Origin: Cristatella mucedo
Lineage: Eukaryota > Bryozoa > Phylactolaemata > Cristatellidae
Direction of reading: 5' to 3'
Assembly (NCBI GenBank): GCA_009760855.2
Contig: WPIO01000052.1
Coordinates: 1,286,001-1,350,000, forward strand
Length of the DNA stretch: 64,000 nucleotides
This document shows, in pieces, positions 55,225-64,000 of this stretch. The notes beneath the pieces were generated by a model that did not search any database, was not told the origin of the DNA, and was given only the letters and a program-made list of their open reading frames with translations. A program made the position numbers and the translations under genes. Each line of letters begins with the position of its first letter. Position 1 is the stretch's first letter.

Positions 55225-55990
55225 TGTGGGTGTTACGTATGAGAGTTTTGTATAGCTCACTCACAGCCTAAGCGGCTTTCTGTACGCATTCGGTAGCCAG
55301 CAGACTTCATCTCACGCAACAAAGAGAAGGTGGGAAGCACAGCAGAGTCAGGAGAGCAGTTGAGGTAGTGAGTAGAATGGAAGTAGCAGCTCAGGACGGC
55401 TGGAAAGGATGTGCCATAATCGGCAGCAAGAGAGTAGTTGTCGTTGCGTTAGAATTGCGGAAGCGAGTTCCACAGTCTAGCAGAACAAAAGCTTCTGTCG
55501 CCAACGGTCTTTAAGCGAAAGGATGGAACAGCTAATTTATTCTCCACACAGGACCTGAGGGCACGAGGAGGCTGAAAATGGTGCAGCAGTTCAGCTAGGT
55601 ATGAAGGAGCCAAGCCGTGGCGGGCCTTGTGGGTCAGCCTAAGAACTTTCTTCTGTATCCATTGATCAACAGGCAGCCATCCAAGCTCTTCAGCAAAAGT
55701 GACTCATGGTCAAACCTCTAGGATTTGTAAGGTAACCTTGCAGCCATATTCATCACCGGCTGCAGTGGCCTAGTGGCTTTTTTCGGTAGCCCAGCCAAAA
55801 AAGAACTACAACAATCTAGCCTAGACAGAACTAATAAGAAGCAAGTTAAATATTTTGAAAGCCACATTGGAAGATAGTACATACTCTTTGGTAGGGATCG
55901 GACGTGATGGCTAGCTGTAGACACAGTCTTCTGAATGAAGCCTTACAATTTAGGCAGTTTTCGAAGACGACACCTTCATGCCGAGTACGT
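55225..55990 (-). mobile_element. LINE-B, longest copy
   Basis: Minus strand. The 3' region (tgtatagctcactcacagcc; ctcaggacggctggaaagga) continues into an RT C-terminal frame at 55718-55924 with LSRLDCCSSFLAGLPKKA. No RT active site is present, so it is 5'-truncated. Confidence 0.75.
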
Positions 55991-56559
55991 GGTGATGGTC
56001 TCACAACAGCATCATATATTGTTAGAAGAGAAAAAAACTTCTAATCTAGGTACTCGCTTAAGGTTTTCTTATGAGCAGAAGTTCAGTTTTAATGTCGTTT
56101 AGTTTCAAGAAATGCTTCCAATATCCACGATATAATGTCAGCAAGGCAAGCCCAATCATGCTGCTGTCTTTAGCGCACTTCAATTCCAGCTTCAGCATCA
56201 GTCTCAGCATTACTCGTATTAGACGGTAGGCCATCAGCGGTGCTTAATTACGATATCGCTACCGCTACTAAGGTTGGCTGCAGACATCGTGTTTCTGCGA
56301 CTAGAGCTATGACGCTCTCAGTAAACGAATGTCACAATTCAATCAGCCGCCAAGTAGGTATAAAGTGTCCCTGGAGCTATTTCGGTTAATCCCATTCCAA
56401 TAATTTGATAAAGTTTAGCACATCATCGAACTGCAATTCACTAAAGTTTCATTGATCATTGCTCCTGAATCTATCTTCAGTTAACCAGTCGCACCTGCTA
56501 ACTTAATACTAGGAAGTATGCCGATGATATGCGAGCATGTTAGCAATAGAGATCACCCA
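55991..56559. other. Intergenic, nothing recognised
   Basis: No coding or repeat homology seen; possibly more decayed LINE-B at its left edge. Confidence 0.3.
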
Positions 56560-56668
56560 TCAGGTTTAATAAAAAAAGTCGATGTCCTTAGCAACGTAGT
56601 TCAGTCCATTTTGTATTCCTCTAGTTTAATACAAAATGTCCTTAGCTACGTAGTTCAGTCCATTTCGA
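56560..56668. repeat. Imperfect tandem duplication, about 60-bp unit
   Basis: Two copies of a unit running from 'gtttaata' through 'tgtccttagcaacgtagttc' to 'agtccatttt'; the second copy (from about 56624) has 'tgtccttagctacgtagttc'. Confidence 0.75.
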
Positions 56669-57009
56669 AGCCACAGAGAGGCACGAGTGTGCAGCCACAA
56701 TATGCCGCTCACTCAGGAGACCAGAATAAAACAGACTCGCTTGAACCTTAAAGCAAAGCGGGCAAATTATCATGTATCCTATCCCGTTCCTATAAATTGC
56801 ATCAGGAACCGTATACAAATAACTAGGGCTTTCATAACCTGGTTGATGAAGCATTACACGTTTGAGCAGCGCACAACTCGTACTTTCAATATCAAAAGAA
56901 CAACTGAACTCGCATCCCACTGGATAGTCTTTTACGCGGTCTGAACTTGAAAGTTTGGCATATCCGGCTCCCAAGTATCACAATTCAGAAAACTCTCAGA
57001 TTCTCTAGA

Positions 57010-57480
57010 GCTGTCATGAAGTAACTATAGTCTGACATTCTCTAAGCGGCAGGTACGCGATACCACACAGAACACAGAAGCGGGCTCAAAGACGTTTATT
57101 CACACGGATGCCGCCGCCAGCCAGTACGCGACTGCCCGCCCAGCGTCCCCGACATCACCCCGAGTCTTTGCCGCCCGTTACTTATATACCACTGTCACAA
57201 CTCGCAACAGCCCATAACCCAACGACGCTGTCATAATCTCAAAATAACCACAGCAACATATTTAGCATTAAAACGTTTCAATAATGCACAGAGAGTATTT
57301 TTTCTAAGTCATTCAAGGACTGCCGCCGGTAAGAAAATTAAGAGTAGTAACCAGTCTCAAAGGGGAACGCTGGCGATAACATTCACTGTAATGCAGCAAA
57401 ATATCCCGTCGCAGGAGACAGCGAATAATGAGCACAGCCCCAGCCTTCCCTGAGAGGAAAGACTAAATTTTACAGGGTCC
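57010..57480 (-). mobile_element. Possible solo LTR
   Basis: Read on the minus strand, the segment could start TGTAAAATTTAGTC near 57475, has a poly(A)-like AATAAA near 57100 followed by a GT-rich stretch (gcttctgtgttctgtgtgg), and could end in TCA/ACA near 57010-57035. This is LTR-like organisation only; no second LTR or coding region belongs to it clearly. Confidence 0.2.
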
Positions 57481-58644
57481 GCCGTTACTCTGTTATGCTC
57501 CAGTCTGCCTTTTTTTTTTTAGCAAGTTTACACGGTTGCTTTGCCATCCGTATTGCTTCGTCCATGCCACCTACGTCTAGGCCTCTACATCAGAGTGGTC
57601 ATGGGAGCGTTGCTTTCTACAGGTGGATGCCAAATCGCTCTCCCCGTTGCACCAGCAGATGAATACAAGACTTAACCCCATGATAGCCTTTCTTGCCCGG
57701 CGAATCCTGATCTCATTCTGTGATCTGACGAGCGCGTTTGAGTCGCATGAGCCGGCGAGGGACTCTCGCGGAACGCATCGATGCTTTGGCCGATTGCGTC
57801 GTCCTCTAAGGATTTCAAGGCCCTTAAGAAGGCGTGCCCTTGATGGCCCCCACAATCGGCCGTTTTTTCGAGCTTGACTGCGTTATAATTCACTGGCCGC
57901 GAATAAAATTCCGACAGTCATAATCTGAATCATCCAGCACAAGACTATTTGAGTGTGAACCACAAAGTTGCCTCCGCTGGACATTCATCTCTGGTGAGAC
58001 ATTGCCTCCGGCAACCAGCCGGCAACCTGTCGCCGGAACCATCCGCCGCCGCTGAAAAAACTCCAGAAAGCTGCCGTTAGATAAGCAATTTAGAGCCCGT
58101 GTATCAGAGCTGGGCGTAGGAAGAGAAAAAGGCGAGAAAAGATGTGCAAGCCCTTCCGGGGGGCCCTCTGACAGCTGTGTAGCCCGACGGACGCGATCCT
58201 TACGGCAGCCATTGAGCGACCATCGTAGTCATGGAGGGCTTGGAGGTCGAGTCATTGGAAGGTCGAGTCATGGAGGTCGAGCTGGGCTCCTTAGATCCAA
58301 TAGGGAACGACGCAGGCAGCGACGCAGATAGCCTTCCATGACCTCGGTGAAAGCCGCCATGTGCCTAGGACAGATGAGGTCTGCTTAAAGAAGTTCTGCC
58401 CTAAAGCAAGAGCTTAATCTCTCAATCTGAACTTGATCTATTTCTAGGCACTTTACGTATGCTGACAATGAAGTTCTGCCTTAAAGCCACGAGACCAAAA
58501 TATCGGTACTGCACGCCAATGCGACTGGCTGCTGACTGCCCCACAGTGACTAAGCAGGACGAAGCAACCGCCGTGCATGCGGCACGACCCAAACAGCTTG
58601 GAAGGTGCCATAACTAACGTTTAAAAAATTGGTCTACGTATGAG
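57481..58644. other. Intergenic, mostly unrecognised
   Basis: GC-rich short open frames on both strands at 57577-57893 show no domain. A small LINE-A tail (gatctatttctaggcacttt) lies near 58435-58470. Confidence 0.3.
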
Positions 58645-59340
58645 TAACATCACGACTTGACTTCTGTAACTCACTGCTTGCTGGTCTACCGAACTATGGA
58701 CTCAGGTGCCAACAGCTGGTGCAAAACTCTGCAGCTAGGCTAGTGTGTCGTGTGTGTCGCAGTTGCCACCTCACATTACTTCTCGCCAATCGGCACTGGC
58801 TCCCAGTCAAGCAATGCATAGAATTCAAGGTTTTGTCACTCACTTTTAGGTCACTTTATTCTGTGGCTCCAGCCTACCTATCAGATCTACTGCCCAGCCC
58901 GGCTTAGCATCGTACCGCCGGCTTTTCGGAATCTAGTTGTGTACCCATACCTCGTACAAGTCTCAAATCTTTTGGAGACCGTGCATTTAGTTCATATGGT
59001 CCCAATGCCTCCAAATCACTCCAGACTTACGGCACGACATCTCCTGACTTTTCCATCTTTAAAAAAGAAGCTAAACGCACCGATTTATCACAGCATTTAT
59101 TGGGTCCTTTTGATTCGTCCTTTATGTGCTTATGCATGCTGACACTGTTGCAGGCTGCCACTTACCGTAATTGCATGCTGACCTCATGCAAGTCACCCCT
59201 AACCATGTAATTCTTGTTGTATTTATTGAGTATGCTATCACCTATTCATTCGACCGTGCTTCCTTTGCAGAAAAAGTGAAGGGGCCTAGAAAGAGATTGA
59301 GTTCTCTGAGGGCTCCATGTTAAATGTATTATTATTATTA
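58645..59340 (+). mobile_element. LINE-A 3' half, plus copy
   Basis: Starts in the 'cgacttgacttctgtaactc' block, has the frame 58719-58907 (RHWLPVKQCIEFKVLSLTFR), the conserved 3' region with 'gcctagaaagagattgagtt', and ends in (ATT)n at 59325-59340, directly against gag-like sequence. Confidence 0.85.
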
Positions 59341-61359
59341 AAGCCGCGAGAGAGGACATTGTTAAGTGTGCCTCTGTTGCTGGGTTGCCCGACGACTTTA
59401 AGAGGCAGTTGCGAGCCACATGTTAGCTCGGCGCTAACTGTGGCACTTGCTGACATCGTGGAAAGGACGCTATTGCTTATGTGCGTTCAGCAGACCTGCT
59501 TCTCGGCTGCATCTACTGGACGGTCGTTGACGTACTGCCTTCGGAAAGGAGCCAATGCCAAGCTTCGACCCTGGTGGATGTTAGAAAAGAACGTCAGCAT
59601 TGCTGATCTGCGGAAATCTTCCCTACTGCTTCACGTTTAGCCATCCTTTTGGAAGTAAAAATTTGTTGCCTATTAAGGCTAACGGTATAGTCCATCAAGG
59701 CTCGGCTTTGGGCTAAATCTTTTCCCAATGCCACGACAGCTGTATTGAGCACGGCACTTTCAAGGAACCCAGTCATCCACGACGTTACTGACTCTTACAT
59801 TGACGGCATTATAGTCAGCAATAACATTATCCCGAATGAGCAGGTCGTTGACCTGCTGAGAAAATTTAGAAAGCAGGCAAAGCCCGTACACAACCAATTG
59901 ATGGCTGGAGGTTTAACTTCCGCGTCAGCCGTTGCGATGAAAAAATCTTATATGGATCGAGATAATGCGGTGGCACTGTTGCCGGCGCATATGACATGGA
60001 GGTAGATGTTTTCGTGGGGGGCCAGCTCATTAGTAATTTTCTGATGATCGGTTTTCTCAGACCTACCTGCAGCTTCATTCAATGAAACAAATAATTAAGG
60101 ACATTGGAATGATTGGACCGCCGGGTGCCACGTTCTCCAGATAGCCCGAGGCATTCACCGGCGTGTGCAGAATGAAGACCCTGCTCGTGGAGTGTGGGAG
60201 GTGCTATCATTAAATAGTGGAAGGTATGGTGCGATGCAATCTCATCCTTCTCACCCTTTGCAGCGGTCTTGAGCTGCTACTTCCACGCTACTCAGTACCT
60301 CAACTGCTCTCCTGACTCTGCTATGCTTCCCACTTTCTTTTTGTTGCGTGAGATGAAGTCTGTTAACTACCGAATGCGTACCAAAAGCCACTTAGGCTGT
60401 GAGTGAGCTATACAAAACTCTCCTGCGTAAAACCCACATAGTCTTTATGGCATTGGGGAGTTACAGACGGAGATACATTGCATTCTATTACATTACAATC
60501 AGCTTGGCCATTGTAGATTTGTTGAAAACGCGTCCAGGATGCGAAAACCCAATAATGCAGCGCACAATAACTTGCCTGAGCATGAGTCGATAACCAAAGG
60601 CCTGAACCTGACCTCATTATGGCATCGTCGAGAGGTCGAGGGTCACACGAACCCTGCTACCATTCATGCTAGGCTGCTCTCGGAAACGGAAGGCGATAGA
60701 CCGGCTAGAATATTCACGGTTTAGTTGAAGCTTTGGCACGTAGACGGCTGTCACTAATCATCGACATTGTCGGCGAATGTGATCTTCATGTAAAAGTTAC
60801 ACTCCGTTCGCTCCACTGAGACTAAAATTGACCAGCTTACCACGTCCCGCAGGTGGGGCCCGAACCTGCCGTGGCACTGTTCCGCCGCCGCTGCAGTTCC
60901 GGTAATTGCTTTACAGCGTCAGCTTTGGCCCTCGACATCCATTTGAGTGCATTCGACGGCTAGCAGTGCTTCGGGATTGATTGGACTCTTTACCTGGCCA
61001 GGCTTTGCTTCCCATTCGGATTGCAATCAGCCTCGAACAAGTGGAACTCTCGTGCACGCTGTGATCCCTTCCCTGTTATATCTAATCTCGTTGGAGGAGC
61101 CTCGATGTCGAGGAGCACTGATACTTTTAAAGGGACTCAATCCTTAAAGGTCATCCATAGCGGCCTGAGAAGCGTCGATATGTGATGCGATATCACGAAT
61201 AAAGCTGACAGCCATATCGTCCATGACCTAGAAGTGATTTTTCGCGATAGGGGCTCGCATCGGGAACTTCTGACAGACAACACCACTGCCTACCATTGCA
61301 AAGTGGTCCGTCAGCTGTTTGAGCGCCTGGTTGTCGATGATTTGTATTGTGCTCACTGA
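59340..61359 (+). mobile_element. Degenerate LTR-retrotransposon gag-pol remnant
   Basis: Gag-like VAGLPDDFKRQLRA near 59380, then in another frame LTVALADIVERT. RT: around 59750-60000 (DVTDSYIDGIIV, LLRKF), continuing to about 60235 with DPARGVWEV. RNase-H-like sequence follows a LINE-B insertion (60500-60810: KGLNLTSLWHRREV; ARRRLSLIIDIV in a shifted frame). Integrase core remnant at about 61200-61359 (LLTDNTTAYHCKVVRQLFER). Several stops and frameshifts, and the second RT catalytic Asp is Gly (YIDG). This is a dead Ty3/Gypsy-type copy as far as I can tell. Confidence 0.7.
60240..60490 (+). mobile_element. LINE-B 3' end inserted in LTR-element pol
   Basis: From 'ttgagctgctacttccacgc' through 'gtgagtgagctatacaaaac' to the tail 'ttctattacattaca'. 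It separates the RT from the RNase-H part of the surrounding pol remnant. Confidence 0.8.
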
Positions 61360-61449
61360 GCCTTCGGTAAAAGCATAAGGGAGTAAAATCGCCGAACTAT
61401 CAAAGGAATGTCTGTCGTAGTGGGCGAGACGTTCCTTCCATGGTGTACT

Positions 61450-61755
61450 GTATTGTCAAGACATCCCCTGACATAAAAGTATTTATAAACGCTGAAAATA
61501 CACCTGTTTATTACATTATTTAGTAGGTCTTTATGAGTCGCCCTTTGTGTGCTTGTAGGTTCTGACACTATGCCTGCTGCTGCCAACCGTACCTTCATGC
61601 TGACCCTGCCCATGTCACATTAAAAATGTAATCCTTGATGGGATTGCGAAAGTTAAAACTAATCAGTGGTCATTCTTTCTTTACAGCATCTGTAAATTCA
61701 CTAGACAGAGATTCAGTTGTCTGAGGGGGTATACAGATGTATTCTTATTGTTAAT
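61450..61755 (+). mobile_element. LINE-A 3' end, plus copy
   Basis: Decayed 3' region (tttatgagtcgccctttgtg; agacagagattcagttgtct) ending near an ATT-like tail at 61745-61755. Confidence 0.65.
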
Positions 61756-61759
61756 GGTA

Positions 61760-62714
61760 CAGCGTTTCTGTGACGGCCGACTAGGACTTGAGTTCAGCGC
61801 CCAACCGGAGGTTGTTCAGCTACGAGTGGAAGAACCTCGTTAGTGCGAGCTGCAAAGGGCAAAAAAACTTGCGAGGAAGATCTGGCTCTCGGGCAGTGAG
61901 TCTTCGTCAAACCTCCTGGGGCCCGCTGTGCAAGCCAGAGGCCGCAGGGCGTTGTCGAAGTAGCGCGAGAGCTAGAAGGCATCGGGCTGGTTTTTATTTG
62001 GCAGCACATCTGATCTTAGGCCTTTGCCTGATGCTGGTGTGACATGGGATGCCACTCCACTGGCACGCCGAGTTCCACCGGATGAACTGTCACACATGCA
62101 GTTGAAGCCGAGGCACGAATTGCGGCTTCCTGAAAGATACAATGAATCCGTGCTTCTTGATCCCTAGTTTCTGACGTGCCTCCTTGCAACGTGCTGTGAG
62201 GTACTTTTCGGTTGCGTACTGTGCTTTCTTTTCTTAGGTTATGCTAGCCTGCTCCAGACGTGATCTTTAGATCACAGAGGAGGGGCAAGATGTGGCTTGG
62301 TTTTCATAAGTTATATACCATGTTATATTCTTTGATGTCTGCTTTTAGACCAGCTACTGAATTATGGTCTTACATTGGGCCCATTGATATCTGTTCAAGA
62401 CCTCGCCCCTCAATTTGTATTTACGGCTGGGTCCTTTGACAGGAAATAGTACGTATATCAGGGCTGATGCAGGAGAGATTTTTAAGCTAGCGGGCCACAG
62501 AGTTCCGGCTCGAGGTTAGGCCACTTCGAGATTCGCCTTTGAAGCTTCTGCGTGTAGGGCGGTCGCGTTTGTGCTGATGGCTGTCACTGATGGGGAAAAT
62601 ACATTGTCGTGAGCTTTTGCGGTCGTGTTCCTGTATACGGAGAGTAAAGGCCTGCACATTCGTCTTACAAGCATTTGTGCATCAATGTCGATATCTCCGT
62701 CTGTAATTCCACAA
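61760..62714. other. Unassigned, possibly 3' part of the LTR element
   Basis: The frame at about 61780-61850 (GLEFSAQPEVVQLRVEEPR) could be the post-integrase tail of the gag-pol remnant, but this is weak. No host gene is recognised. Confidence 0.2.
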
Positions 62715-62850
62715 GGCCCCAGTCCCAGTGGTTTAGGTGGTCTCCCCGACCAAGGTCTGGCCGAGGTTACGGGATCGAGCCCCGTGGCATACGTGAAGTG
62801 CTTGAATAGAGATTAAGCTCTCGCAGGATGGTATAGAAATGAGTTATATC
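62715..62850 (+). mobile_element. SINE-1 copy
   Basis: Head 'cagtggtttaggtggtctcc', box-B-like 'acgggatcgagccccgt', tail 'gtgcttgaatagagattaag' then AT-rich. Confidence 0.8.
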
Positions 62851-64000
62851 TATTTATATAAATAATAAGTAGTTATGGTTACAAACGCTCTGTGCGATGG
62901 CCACGTTCGAGCAGGACAAAGCTGCAAACGGCGCTCGTGCGGTTGCTAGTCTCAGCCCACGCTCGATGAATACTGGCGACCTTGAACCCATATCGTGGTT
63001 AGCGAATTTAGGTGCAATGCCAATGCACGCAAGTACGCCGACAGTAGCAGAAACAAGGCAGCGACGAAGAGAGCCCATAAATTAACATGATATGCTCATT
63101 TCCATATCGCAGACGAGTCCATTTGACAGCATTGGATGGCTACTGTCTTTCAGGAACGACCCTGACACACTTCACTGGCTCCGTGACTTAAAGCTCGAAT
63201 CAACTCAATTGCCAACTCTGGAAGCAAAAATGACTGTAAATATCGCGATGTCGGCTTTTATGCGGTCTCGGACATATATTATCACTTAATGGATTCCTAG
63301 CAGTTAAAATTCAAAGACCGTGTATGATGAGCATGGGTTGTAGTCTTGCTAATTATAGCTCACCGCGCCGTTTTAGTATCGCCGCTGTAGACCTGTCGCT
63401 TAGTGCACTCGAATGCCGAAAGCTTTAGGTGCGCATGCGGTGGCCAAAAACTTTCACCGCAAGCAATGCAGACACAGTAGAAACATAGCTGACTTCAGAG
63501 GACAGCCGAGGAAACTTAAGATAAGCTGAAACAAGAAAATACCCACGTGGAACTCAATAGGTGACTAGCCGCCCGGATGAGACTGAAAAAGCACACAATA
63601 GCTCCTAGATCGTTCTCTTTTTTTAATCCGAGCGCTATTAAGAGATATGTCTTACAAATTGATAGGAAGTAGTTTTACGTTACACTTGCTTATCGGCAGA
63701 CTATTAATCCAAGCTAACCCAGCAGTCCACAAATTGTATTGGAAAGATTGATTAAGCCCGCTCCGATAGATACAAGTGGCTTCCGTAAAAAAACGTTGCA
63801 CAAAAATACGCTTGAGCGATTATTCGCGAATGTCAAGAATAGGCATCAAAAGAGTGTCAACAAATTATCGTTACGCCGTATCAATGGTTAGGATCCATCG
63901 CGCTGACTTTGTAGCTTGATGACTTACAATTGGTAGATGATTTTAATGCCGCAGTTCAGCAACGGCAACACACTTCGAAAGACTACAGCTTAAGGACCAA
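62851..64000. other. Unassigned right edge
   Basis: Short open frames at 62897-63085 and 63092-63289 on the plus strand have no domain I recognise. No exon, RNA gene or repeat family is identified. Confidence 0.3.

Overview
This is animal nuclear DNA, from an invertebrate I cannot name more precisely. All coding sequence is split into GT-AG exons separated by introns of 0.1-6 kb. The rest is dominated by decayed retrotransposons and (CT)n/(GA)n microsatellites. I rebuilt four protein genes by joining exons whose splice phases agree and whose products match known animal families.

Layout. (1) 1410-13534, plus strand: alpha-actinin, 14 exons; the 5' exon or exons lie left of the window. (2) 17622-34119, minus strand: a PX-MIT-kinase protein of the RPS6KC1 family, 12 exons, 893 aa, apparently complete and lacking a canonical DFG. 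It converges on alpha-actinin. (3) 35858-40167, plus strand: ARL2 small GTPase, 5 exons, 185 aa, divergent from RPS6KC1 across about 1.7 kb that includes a CpG-rich stretch. (4) 47767-54522, plus strand: an MCFD2-like secretory EF-hand protein, 4 exons, 173 aa. The right-hand 9 kb contains no recognised host gene, only repeats and a degenerate gag-pol element. The four genes are not an operon; alpha-actinin, RPS6KC1, ARL2 and MCFD2 act in separate processes (actin crosslinking, endosomal/lipid signalling, tubulin/ciliary GTPase function, ER-Golgi cargo export).

Repeats. I see an L2/CR1-like LINE (called LINE-A, with an (ATT)n tail) in more than a dozen 5'-truncated copies; a second LINE (LINE-B, ending in repeated ATTAC); two tRNA-like SINE families (SINE-1, whose 3' tail resembles LINE-A, and SINE-2); a pogo/Tigger-like terminal-repeat fragment; and a degenerate LTR-retrotransposon gag-pol. 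The most striking item is a 186-bp hAT non-autonomous element closely resembling the SPIN ('Space Invader') transposons known from horizontal transfer among vertebrates and a few invertebrates. It is flanked by a perfect 8-bp target duplication and lies in an RPS6KC1 intron.

All family names come from sequence I translated or compared by eye plus family knowledge; no database search was run.
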